From the NCBI GenBank assembly GCA_963169595.1, contig CAUJFM010000225.1, positions 1-21,665 on the forward strand: a stretch of DNA of 21,665 nucleotides, given 5' to 3'. A program made the translations under genes and the position numbers. Source of the DNA: Bacteroidota bacterium. GTDB lineage: Bacteria; Bacteroidota; Bacteroidia; Flavobacteriales_F; PHOS-HE28. A model generated the notes under the pieces. That model was not told the origin of the DNA, did no database searches, and was given only the letters and a program-made list of their open reading frames with translations. Below are positions 1-6,489 of the stretch, in pieces (positions within the stretch are counted from its first letter, which is position 1; each line of letters opens with the position of its first letter).

Positions 1-1786
1 CCAGCGGACGGCTGTCGGTCTTGCAGCTCTCCAGCACGCCCACGGCGTCCACGATCACGAAGTGCGTTTTGTTGGTGGTGGCGCTGGGGGTCACCTTGCG
101 CAGGCCGTCGGCATCCAGGGTGCGCGTGCCGCGGCCCTTCATCTGCTCGAAGTAGTTCTTGCTCTTCACATCGCGCATGAAGAGGAGCAGCTCCAGCGGC
201 CGCACGTCGGTGCCGGTGGCGATCATGTCCACGGTGACGGCGATGCGCGGGTGGTAATCGTTGCGGAAGCGGGCCAGCAGGCTCTTGGGATCCTCCTCGG
301 TGCTGTAGGTGATCTTCTTGCAGAACGCGTTGCCTTCGCCGTACTCCTCGCGCACCACCTGGATGATGTCGTCCGCGTGGCTGTCGGTCTTGGCGAAGAT
401 GAGCGTCTTGGGCACTTCCGTGCGGTGGGGGAAGATCTCCGTTTCCACCGCCTGCTTGAAGGCCTTGATCACCGTGCGGATCTGGCTGGGGTTCACCACA
501 TCGCGGTCCAGCTGGGTGCCGGTGTAGCTCACGTCCTCATCGGCCTGCTCCCAGCGCTTGGTGCGCGTGAGGCGGTCGCGCTTGTCGATGTACTGCTGCG
601 CCTTGATCTGCCCGCCCTGCTTGGTCACCTTGGTCTCGATCACGTAGGCGTCGTGCCCCACGTTCACGCCATCGGCCACGGCCTGCTCGTGCGTGTACTC
701 GCTCACCACGTTCTCGTTGAAGAAGGCGTAGGTGCGTGCATCGGGCGTGGCGGTGAGGCCTACCAGGTAGGCATCGAAGTACTCCAGCACCTGCCGCCAC
801 AGGTTGTAGATGCTGCGGTGGCACTCGTCGATGATGATGAGGTCGAAGAACTCGGGCGGGATGCGCGGGTTGTAGGCCACCGGTGGCGGCTCCTTCGTCC
901 CGATGGCACTGGCCACATCGGCACCTGCGGTCTCCTCGGCCCCTTCCGCCAGCTCTTCCCCCTGCAGGATGCTGTACATGCGCTGGATGGTGCTGATGCA
1001 CACCTGCGCGCCGGGGTCGATGAAGCTGCTGCTGAGCCGCTGCACGGCGTACAGCTCGGTGAACTTGCGCTTGTCGTCGTTGGGCGTGTAGCTCTGGAAC
1101 TCCTGCTCGGCCTGTTCGCCCAGGTTCTTCGTGTCCACCAGGAAGAGCACGCGGCGCATGCGCACGGGCGGCTTCAGCAGGCGGTACACGCTGGTGATGG
1201 CGGTGAAGGTCTTGCCGCTGCCGGTGGCCATCTGCACCAGCGCGCGCGGCTTGTTCTGGCTGAGGCTCTTCTCCAGGTTGGTGATGGCGTTCACCTGGCA
1301 GGCGCGCAGGCCGGTGGGATCCAGCCCCGGGAACTTGGTGAGACGTGTGCGCAGGCTGTCCTCCTTGAGCCACTCCTGCAAACTCTCCGGCCGGTGGAAG
1401 CTGAAGACCTCGCGGGCGCGGGGCTTGGGGTCGCGCAGGTCCCAGTGCCGCGTCACCTCGCCGGTGCTGAGGTAGATGAAGGGCAGCGTGCTCTGGCCGA
1501 TGGTCCAGCGGAGCTTGGCGCTGGCGTAGCCGGTGGCTTGCTCCTCGTGCACGGTGAACTTCTCGGCCTCGGTGGGCTTCTTGGCCTCCACCACGCCCAC
1601 GGGCACGCGGTCCACGAAGAGGATGTAGTCGGCGGGGCCCACGTCGGTGTCATACTCGCGCACGGCCACTCCCAGCGATGCCGAGGGGTTGAAGGCCTTC
1701 TTGTCCTGCACGGCCCAGCCTGCGGCCGTCAGCATCTGGTCGATGCGCTCGCGGGCCTGTTGTTCGGGGTTGAGGTTGGGGGCCAT
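1..1786 (-). CDS. hsdR: Type I restriction enzyme R subunit (HsdR), 3' end cut by window edge
   Basis: This is the ATP-driven translocase and nuclease subunit of a type I restriction-modification complex. 595 residues are visible from the ATG at 1786. A PD-(D/E)xK nuclease core is at the N-terminus: ADY with D53, then VVEAKK with E67 and K69. The SF2 helicase motor follows: Walker A ATGSGKT (187-193), DECH box (320-323), TATP (345-348), and motif VI with Q548, R552 and R555 in QMKGRGTR. The C-terminal part that docks to HsdM/HsdS is missing because the gene runs off the left edge. No hsdM or hsdS lies upstream (the next 770 nt are non-coding), so partners, if present, should be downstream beyond the edge. 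The start is chosen because the nuclease domain begins about 30 residues later, as is usual. There is no clear Shine-Dalgarno sequence. A distant alternative is another DEAD/DEAH helicase-nuclease, but the motif order fits HsdR well. Confidence 0.93.
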   Translation of the reverse strand, partial: MAPNLNPEQQARERIDQMLTAAGWAVQDKKAFNPSASLGVAVREYDTDVGPADYILFVDRVPVGVVEAKKPTEAEKFTVHEEQATGYASAKLRWTIGQSTLPFIYLSTGEVTRHWDLRDPKPRAREVFSFHRPESLQEWLKEDSLRTRLTKFPGLDPTGLRACQVNAITNLEKSLSQNKPRALVQMATGSGKTFTAITSVYRLLKPPVRMRRVLFLVDTKNLGEQAEQEFQSYTPNDDKRKFTELYAVQRLSSSFIDPGAQVCISTIQRMYSILQGEELAEGAEETAGADVASAIGTKEPPPVAYNPRIPPEFFDLIIIDECHRSIYNLWRQVLEYFDAYLVGLTATPDARTYAFFNENVVSEYTHEQAVADGVNVGHDAYVIETKVTKQGGQIKAQQYIDKRDRLTRTKRWEQADEDVSYTGTQLDRDVVNPSQIRTVIKAFKQAVETEIFPHRTEVPKTLIFAKTDSHADDIIQVVREEYGEGNAFCKKITYSTEEDPKSLLARFRNDYHPRIAVTVDMIATGTDVRPLELLLFMRDVKSKNYFEQMKGRGTRTLDADGLRKVTPSATTNKTHFVIVDAVGVLESCKTDSRPL

Positions 1787-2557
1787 GGGGCGCTCAATTT
1801 AGTGATCCAGCTCCGACAAAAACCGTCGTTGCACACACTTCATCTCTTACGCCTCAGCCCCCTTAGGTGATAGATGTTCCCACCCTCGTGGGTCCGGTTG
1901 CTCAACCTGGGGTAACACCTGTAGCCGAGTACCAAGCAGCCTATGGCCTGAAAGGCCCAAGCTCCAGGTTGCCGCACCTGCTTCGTAGGCAAGGCCAAGC
2001 GGCATTCAGGCCGCTCAGCCGCTTGACCAAGGACCACAAAACCCCTTGCGCTCCGCGCATCTGTTGCCGGGCACCCAGAGGCCTCTGACCTGGAAGTCCC
2101 AAGGCAAGGTGGCGCACCTGCGTGCCGGAGGCCAGGCCAAGCCGTGAATAGGCCCATGGGCAGCGGACCACAAGGCCTGTTGCGCTCCGCGCACCCGAAG
2201 AACCATTGGGCCGATGGCCGGGCAAGAGGTCCGTGGGCATGAGGTGGCGGCAGCCAAGTGGTCGGTGGTCCAGGGCGGTCCGGCAGGAAAGGTGGGCCAG
2301 GGCAAAACGGGTGGAACAGGTGGGTTAAAGGCCACCCATACTGTGAATTACCGTGTTCATAAAAAGGCGGCATACTGGTGATAATACACTTGACAACAGG
2401 GCATACCGAAGTTGTTCCTTCGGGCCATCACCGGAGCGCATGGAACGAACGATCGCCTTGGGACATGCCTGCCGAACCCGGGTGGCCGATGGCGGTGAGC
2501 GGTTCACCATGCGTGCGGTGTGGAGCACGTACCGAACAGGAACCAACCTTTTGACGC
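1787..2557. other. Long non-coding stretch between hsdR and the regulator
   Basis: I see no convincing gene here. Open frames exist on both strands but have arginine/proline-rich composition, no domain and no plausible start, as expected by chance in GC-rich DNA. The middle (about 1940-2230) holds a degenerate two-copy repeat, listed separately. The part nearest the regulator (2340-2420) is noticeably more AT-rich and could hold promoters. A TTGACA-like string at 2390-2395 lacks a matching downstream box and is not trusted. The hsdR promoter should lie near 1787-1850 on the minus strand; only a weak TAAATTGA match is visible there. Confidence 0.6.
1940..2232. repeat. Degenerate two-copy intergenic repeat, about 140 bp per unit
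   Basis: Two consecutive units (about 1940-2078 and 2081-2232) share the same order of words. GGACCACAA with TTGCGCTCCGCGCA occurs at 2031-2059 and again at 2165-2193 (25 of 29 positions identical by eye, offset 134). GGCCAAGC occurs at 1993-2000 and 2135-2142, and GCACCTG at 1974-1980 and 2114-2120. The changing offset (134 to 142) shows small indels. Unit 1 contains short hairpins such as GGCCT-gaa-AGGCC (1945-1957) and AGCGGC...GCCGCT (about 1999-2016). Function is unknown; it could be a decayed intergenic repeat family or an RNA element. Confidence 0.55.
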
Positions 2558-3241
2558 ATGCACCGCCACACGAAGACCGAACGCCACACCCTGGCCTTGT
2601 TGGACGAGCACCATGTCTTGCGCGAAGCGCTGGGCCACTGGCTGGTGAGCCACGGGCCCTATGAGGTGGCCTGGAGCGGTACCCGGGTGGATGAGCTGAT
2701 GGCCGCCATGGACAAAGGCCTTCGGCCGGACATGGTGGTGCTGGCGCTGCGTCCGCCGGACGAGGCGGGGTTCAAGGCCCTGGAGCGGATGAAGGACGAA
2801 CGCCCGGACCTGCGCTGCACGGCCTACACGCACCGGAAGGACGAGGCCACCCTGATCCGGGCCTTCCGCAGTGGCGTGCAGGTGCTGGTGTACGATGGCA
2901 TGGAGCCGAACACCGTGCTGCACGCCTTGGCCACGGCCATGGAGGGGGCCGTGGTGCACACGCCCGATACGCAGCGCCTGCTGCTGGAGAACCCCGATGG
3001 CCTCACGCCCGAGGAGCGGCGGCGTCAGCGCCTGCTGCGCGAGATCAGCGAGCGCGAGCTGGAGGTGCTCGAGGCATTGGTGAAGGACCCGGACCACACC
3101 AGCACCACCCTGGCCCAACGGTGGCGCATCAGTGCGCGCACCGTGGAGGGCTACATCGGCTCGCTCCTGGGCACCTTCGGGGTGAGCAGCCGGACGGCCC
3201 TGGTGGTGGCCGCCATCCGGTTGGGGGTGGTGCGGGTGTAA
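2558..3241 (+). CDS. NarL/FixJ-type response regulator with degenerate receiver domain
   Basis: This 227-aa protein has the two-domain layout of LuxR-family response regulators: a receiver (about 10-130) and a C-terminal helix-turn-helix (about 160-227). The HTH is well preserved: ISERELEVLEAL, then a recognition-helix region ISARTVEGYIGSLLGTFGV and SRTALVVAAIRLGVV, all typical of the family. In the receiver the N-terminal acidic pair is reduced to DE (16-17). The phospho-acceptor position in the VVLALRPP strand is alanine (A63, preceded by D58) instead of Asp, and the conserved Lys near the end is replaced in GVQVLVYDG. Phosphorylation is therefore unlikely, and the protein probably works as a phosphorylation-independent or ligand-controlled DNA-binding regulator. 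No histidine kinase is adjacent. The start is taken at the ATG 2558, with a weak AGGA about 15 nt upstream. The 21-bp array begins 71 nt after the stop. Confidence 0.88.
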   Translation: MHRHTKTERHTLALLDEHHVLREALGHWLVSHGPYEVAWSGTRVDELMAAMDKGLRPDMVVLALRPPDEAGFKALERMKDERPDLRCTAYTHRKDEATLIRAFRSGVQVLVYDGMEPNTVLHALATAMEGAVVHTPDTQRLLLENPDGLTPEERRRQRLLREISERELEVLEALVKDPDHTSTTLAQRWRISARTVEGYIGSLLGTFGVSSRTALVVAAIRLGVVRV

Positions 3242-3312
3242 GGGTGAACGGCCCTCGTCCACCACATGATGGTGCCGTGGTCCCGGCGCACGACCTGCTG
3301 CCGCGGCGGCGT

Positions 3313-3795
3313 GGCTCTGTAGAACTACCCCGTGACCCTATCGAGTTGCGGCGCCACTCTATTGTGCCGCATCGTGACCATTTATAGCTGTGACCACAAC
3401 CTTTAGAGCTACACCGTGGCCATTTATCGCTGCGACGTCACCCTATAGAGCTGCACCGTGGCCATATATGGCTGCGTCGTTACCCTTTAGAGGCACGTCG
3501 TGGCTATTTATCGCTGCGTCGTCACCCTGTAGAGCTATGGCGTGGCTATAAATAGCTGCTTCGTCACCCTAAAGAGCTGCACCGTGACTATTTATCGCTC
3601 CGGCGTCACCCTATAGAGCTGCACCGTGGCTATTTATTGTTGCATCGTCACCCTATAGAGCTGCACCGTGGCTATTTATCGCTGCGGCGTCACCCTAAAG
3701 AGCCACGTCGTGGCTATATATAGCTGCGTGCTTACCCTATAGAGCTACGTCGTTATCCTATAGAGCTACGCCGTCACTATTTATAGCTGCTTCGT
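3313..3795 (+). repeat. Array of 23 indel-free 21-bp units alternating between two types
   Basis: From 3313 to 3795 the sequence divides exactly into 23 units of 21 bp with no insertion or deletion. Nearly every unit ends in CGT. Type A has the core CCCTATAGAGCTGC; type B has the core CTATTTATCGCTGC preceded by GG. From unit 5 (3397) to unit 20 (ends 3732) the types alternate without exception, giving a 42-bp higher-order unit. Units 1-3 are A-like and degenerate, units 21-22 are both A, and unit 23 is B. Units 7, 15 and 17 (3439, 3607, 3649) are identical, while edge units are diverged, the pattern expected from unequal exchange in a tandem array. Each unit has an AT-rich core in otherwise GC-rich DNA, repeated every 21 bp (two helical turns). 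There are no spacers, so it is not CRISPR. Function is unknown. Confidence 0.92.
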
Positions 3796-3978
3796 GACCC
3801 TACAGGGGAATGGGCCTCAGGAGGTGTTCCCCGCGGGAATGGACCATGGAGCCTTGCCTCTGGAAAGCCCTTTCGTCAAGGTCCTCATCGTTATTTACGT
3901 AATTCAACGCCACATCCAGTACGTAATTCCCGCATGGTTCCGCCGTCACCATTTCCGGAACCAAACGAATAAAGGCGT

Positions 3979-4000
3979 GTGTCGGAAATGTCTCCGGCAC
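3979..4000 (+). promoter_or_regulatory. Small hairpin in the leader of the FN3 gene
   Basis: GTGTCGGA (3979-3986) pairs with TCCGGCAC (3993-4000) through eight pairs, one of them a wobble, with a six-base loop. It ends 18 nt before the start codon at 4019. It could influence translation or mRNA stability of the fibronectin-III gene. No known riboswitch fold is recognised. Confidence 0.4.
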
Positions 4001-4018
4001 CTAAAACCAACCTACACC

Positions 4019-4648
4019 ATGAAACAGGTGTATATCGTCAAGCTGGGCCTCATCGGCCTCACCCCCACGGCCCTGGTGGAAAAGGGACGGACCTTGGTGG
4101 AGAAGTGCACGGGCAACACGAACGTGACCCTGCCCACGAACTTCCTCACCGACCTGGGCGCGGCGTGCACCGCGCTGGAACAGGCCAACATCGCCGTGCG
4201 GGACAACGGCGGTCGTGCGGACCATGTGACCCGCGCCGCCCGCGTGGCGGACGTGGAGAACCTGATCCGCGAACTGGCCGGTTATGTGCAGGCCCAGTGC
4301 GAGGGCGACCATGAGAAGATCGCCAGCACGGGCTTTGGTGTGCGCAAGCAGCCCAGCCCGGTGGGTGTGCTGGGCGCCCCCACCAACGTGCGCGCCCGTC
4401 GCGGCAAGCTGCCCGGCGAGATCCACGTGATCTGGGACGGCGTGTACGCCCGCTTGTTGTACGGACTGTACTACACCGAGGGCGACCCGAAGGACGAGGG
4501 CTCGTGGAAACTGCTGGTGCAGACCAGTAAGAACCGCTACACGGCCACGGGTCTTACCTCGGACAAGGTGTATTACTTCCGTGTGCAGGCCATCGGCGCG
4601 GCAGGTGCCGGCGAAATGAGCGACAGCGCCTTCGCCAAGGCCGCTTAA
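4019..4648 (+). CDS. Fibronectin type III domain protein with helical N-terminal region
   Basis: A 209-aa protein without a signal peptide or membrane segment. Residues 1-110 are predicted helical, with LVEKGRTLVEKCTG, FLTDLGAACTALEQANIAV and VENLIRELAGYVQAQCEGD. A Pro-rich linker (RKQPSPVGVLGAPTNVRA) leads into one fibronectin-III domain (about 122-209) with the expected landmarks: an IHVIWDG strand, YGLYYTEGD, YTATGLTSDKVYYFRVQAIGAAG and a final S-x-S-like edge. Proteins of this architecture recur in Bacteroidota, but I know no established biochemical role; a cytoplasmic or T9SS-independent structural or binding function is only a guess. The start at 4019 is preferred over an in-frame start at 3794 because the extra 75 residues would be translated from the end of the repeat array and a low-complexity leader. 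A strong hairpin follows the stop. Confidence 0.8.
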   Translation: MKQVYIVKLGLIGLTPTALVEKGRTLVEKCTGNTNVTLPTNFLTDLGAACTALEQANIAVRDNGGRADHVTRAARVADVENLIRELAGYVQAQCEGDHEKIASTGFGVRKQPSPVGVLGAPTNVRARRGKLPGEIHVIWDGVYARLLYGLYYTEGDPKDEGSWKLLVQTSKNRYTATGLTSDKVYYFRVQAIGAAGAGEMSDSAFAKAA

Positions 4649-4691
4649 CAGGACGCAAAAGACAACGTCCGAAGATGCCCCAAGACCTCAG

Positions 4692-4730
4692 CCCCGGGTC
4701 CGCCCATTGCACGGTGGGCGGAACCCGGGG
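4692..4730 (+). terminator. Strong GC hairpin after the FN3 gene
   Basis: CCCCGGGTCCGCCCA (4692-4706) pairs with TGGGCGGAACCCGGGG (4715-4730) except for one bulged A, with an 8-nt loop. It begins 43 nt after the FN3 stop and ends 37 nt before the next start. There is no T-tract after it, so it may act as an mRNA-stabilising or Rho-assisted barrier rather than a classical intrinsic terminator. Confidence 0.6.
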
Positions 4731-4767
4731 CGGGTCATGTGGTGCACGGACAAAAGAACCGAACGCC

Positions 4768-5238
4768 ATGCAACAGCCCAACACACCCCAACGCAAGCCG
4801 GCTTCGCGCGCCCCGCACCTGGTGGCCTATGAGCAGGAGTACCTGGCCTGGTACCAACGCGAGAACAGCACCACCGGCGAGCCCTTCGACCCCGGCCCCC
4901 TGGTGGCCGCCGCCCGCCGCCAGTGGCGCCAGTGGCCCCACCTGATCGCGGCCCTGGAGCGCTGCACCATGCGCTTCCCGGAGTCGCTGCTCTACGACCA
5001 CTTCGTCCCCCGCCGGGTGCAGCGCCTCAGTTGGAAGTTCGCCGGCACCTACTTCCTGGACCACACACCGTGGGGCGAAGTGGCCCTGGACGTGATCCAC
5101 GATCCGGACAACCCCGGCGGCTTCCTGATCGGCGGCATGGAATACTTCGAACGGATCATGACCTGGCCGATGAACAAGTATGGCGACCTGGTGCCCCCGG
5201 GCTCACCGGACGCCATACCCCGCAAACACCGCGCTTGA
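4768..5238 (+). CDS. Hypothetical protein, first gene of a two-gene unit
   Basis: I do not recognise this 156-aa protein. It has no signal peptide and no transmembrane segment. After a polar, Pro-rich N-terminus (1-17) it contains two helical, Trp/Arg-rich stretches (LVAYEQEYLAWYQREN; AAARRQWRQWPHLIAALERC). A more globular C-terminal half with many aromatic residues follows (KFAGTYFLDHTPWGEVALD, FLIGGMEYFERIMTWPMNKYG). It ends in a short charged tail. The ATG at 4768 is chosen because the frame upstream of it runs through the strong hairpin at 4692-4730. Only 3 nt separate its stop from the downstream GNAT-like gene, so the two are almost certainly co-transcribed and may be functionally linked, for example as enzyme and substrate or partner. 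That link is inference from spacing only. Confidence 0.75.
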   Translation: MQQPNTPQRKPASRAPHLVAYEQEYLAWYQRENSTTGEPFDPGPLVAAARRQWRQWPHLIAALERCTMRFPESLLYDHFVPRRVQRLSWKFAGTYFLDHTPWGEVALDVIHDPDNPGGFLIGGMEYFERIMTWPMNKYGDLVPPGSPDAIPRKHRA

Positions 5239-5241
5239 GCC

Positions 5242-6021
5242 ATGCGCATCGCCCCCCTGCAACCGCATGAACTGCCCTGGCAATGGCCACGCGGTCTGCT
5301 GGCGCGCGTGCGCTGGCACCTGCACACGCCCTACGCCACGGTGCTGGCCGCCTGGCAGGGGGAGCAGCTGGCCGGCCTGGCCACCGGCTGGCGCCTTAAC
5401 GAGGCCGCGTGCATCACCACGCTGTACGTTCAGCCCGATGCACCCACCGTGTACACCGCGCTCGCCGAAGCATTGCTCGCCGCCCTGGTGCCCGATGAAG
5501 CGCCCTGCGTGGTGCATGCCACCCCCGCACACGTGGCACGCTGGACGGCGCTCGGCTTCACGCCCCACCATGAACTGCTGCGCGTGGGGCCCGTGCGCTT
5601 CACCGCCGCGCAACAGGCGGCCGTGGTGGCCTTGGAGCCGCACCACTGGCTGGCGGTGTTCCGCCTGGACCGCACCGCCACCGGGCTGGACCGCCGTCCG
5701 CTGCTGCTGGAGCACGACTACCTGGCCCAGGTGTACGAGGAGGCGGGCCGCGTGCGCGGCTTCCTGATGCCGCTGCTGGGCCAGGGGCTCATCGTGGCCG
5801 ATGCCCCGCACGTGGGCCTGGAGCTGCAGCGCTGGCTCCTCCCGGTGCAGCCCCAGCTGCTGCTGCCCGCCACCAGTCCCGCGCTGCCCACGCTCACGGA
5901 ACGCTCCGGCACCCGCACCACCGAAGCGGTGTGCCTGGTGCGCGGCACGCTGCCCCACCACGCGGACATGCTCTACGCCGAGCCTTACGGGCCGGTGGAT
6001 GGAGCGTGGGAGGAGGAGTGA
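5242..6021 (+). CDS. GNAT-like protein with C-terminal acetyltransferase_18-type domain
   Basis: A 259-aa soluble protein that looks like a tandem GNAT fold of the YitH type. The N-terminal half (about 30-118) has a GNAT-like strand pattern (YATVLAAWQGEQLAGLATG, ITTLYVQP, VVHATPAHVARWTALGFTPHHELLRV). However, the classical acetyl-CoA P-loop Q/RxxGxG/A is not recognisable, so this half may be catalytically altered. The C-terminal half (about 135-250) carries VFRLDRTATGLDRRPLLLE (residues 139-157), the D-x-x-x-x-G-x-D-R signature of the Acetyltransf_18 domain, followed by VRGFLMPLLGQGLIVAD. The substrate is unknown. It follows the 156-aa hypothetical gene by 3 nt and is closed by a terminator 25 nt after its stop. 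The family call is from motif resemblance; activity is inferred. Confidence 0.72.
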   Translation: MRIAPLQPHELPWQWPRGLLARVRWHLHTPYATVLAAWQGEQLAGLATGWRLNEAACITTLYVQPDAPTVYTALAEALLAALVPDEAPCVVHATPAHVARWTALGFTPHHELLRVGPVRFTAAQQAAVVALEPHHWLAVFRLDRTATGLDRRPLLLEHDYLAQVYEEAGRVRGFLMPLLGQGLIVADAPHVGLELQRWLLPVQPQLLLPATSPALPTLTERSGTRTTEAVCLVRGTLPHHADMLYAEPYGPVDGAWEEE

Positions 6022-6045
6022 ACGCTGTAGATGGATGAACGAGCG

Positions 6046-6069
6046 AAGGCCCCGCCTGGCGGGGCCTTT
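6046..6069 (+). terminator. Intrinsic-like terminator of the GNAT operon
   Basis: AAGGCCCCG (6046-6054) pairs perfectly with CGGGGCCTT (6060-6068) around a five-base loop, followed by TTG. It lies 25 nt after the stop at 6021. The T-tract is short, as is common in this phylum. Confidence 0.82.
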
Positions 6070-6095
6070 GTCATTGAATGCCTCCCCCCGTCATC

Positions 6096-6266
6096 GCGTG
6101 CTTGCATCGGCAGGCAGTGTGCGGTGGCCGTCCACGATCCGCGCGGCACGGGCCTAAGCCGATAGTGCGGTGGCTCGCGCGTGCGTGGCCCAGTGCTTGG
6201 ATCGTGGTCGCCTTTTGGCGGAACCCCCGCAGCATTGTTGCGGGGTTGGCGAAGCAAAAGGTGGAA
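6096..6266 (+). repeat. Structured intergenic repeat, copy 1
   Basis: The first of two related copies in the 6070-6525 gene-free interval. It starts with GCGTGCTTGCATCGGCAGGC and ends with GAAGCAAAAGGTGGAA. The 3' half folds as one long interrupted stem: CCTTTTG (from 6211) pairs with CAAAAGG at the end, and AACCCCCGCA pairs with TGCGGGGTT inside, closing a loop that contains GCATTGT. Compared with copy 2 the middle is longer and diverged. It contains no credible reading frame. Confidence 0.7.
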
Positions 6267-6291
6267 AAAAGAACAGTACAACTACTGCATT

Positions 6292-6426
6292 GCGCGCTTG
6301 CATCGGCAGGCCGTGCGCGGTGGCTGTCCATCCCCGGCCTTCGCCGGGGTGACCCGTCCGCACTGGTCGCCTTTGGGCGGAACCCCTGCAGCATTGTTGG
6401 GGGGTTGGCGAAGCAAAAGGTGGAAG
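6292..6426 (+). repeat. Structured intergenic repeat, copy 2
   Basis: The second copy, beginning GCGCGCTTGCATCGGCAGGC and ending GAAGCAAAAGGTGGAA, is about 36 nt shorter than copy 1. Its middle has a perfect hairpin CCCCGGC-CTTC-GCCGGGG (about 6332-6349), a common type of palindromic intergenic repeat. The 3' stem (AACCCC...GGGGTT around GCATTGT) is kept although several bases differ from copy 1. It lies about 100 nt before the first kelch gene. A repeat family scattered in the genome, or an exported/3'-UTR RNA element, are both possible. Confidence 0.7.
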
Positions 6427-6489
6427 AGCTGTTCAAAGGCTACATGTGGCCCATGTCCAAGCGCAGCCTCAACCGCCATCCCCCGCCTC

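Larger units (their letters stand above)
3242..4018. other. Non-coding interval holding the 21-bp array and the leader of the FN3 gene
   Basis: The interval has three parts: 3242-3312 GC-rich spacer, 3313-3795 the 21-bp tandem array, and 3796-4018 a more AT-rich leader before the fibronectin-III gene. The leader contains a TTCCC-CGC-GGGAA inverted repeat (3827-3839), a pair of direct repeats TACGTAATTC (3896-3905 and 3920-3929, 24 bp apart), and a hairpin GTGTCGGA / TCCGGCAC (3979-4000) ending 18 nt before the start codon. No clear TAnnTTTG box is visible here. Open frames that cross the array are broken by stops and are not believed. Confidence 0.7.

Noticed and set aside
62..1870. A 602-codon open frame on the plus strand
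   Set aside because: It lies antisense to hsdR, whose motifs are unmistakable. Its His/Ala/Gly/Leu-rich product has no domain, a known artefact of high third-position GC.
1840..2373. A 177-codon minus-strand frame
   Set aside because: Pro/Arg/Cys-rich with no motif; it covers a two-copy degenerate repeat, which explains its content better.
2390..2395. TTGACA as a sigma-70 -35 box
   Set aside because: No TATAAT-like partner at 16-18 bp, and the primary sigma factor of this phylum uses a different consensus.
3313..3795. CRISPR array
   Set aside because: Units are contiguous and 21 bp long with no unique spacers, repeats vary too much, and no cas genes are near.
3794..4018. N-terminal extension of the FN3 protein from an ATG at 3794
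   Set aside because: It would be translated from the last repeat unit and an AT-rich leader; the extra residues look non-coding and the family-like start MKQVYIVKLG is at 4019.
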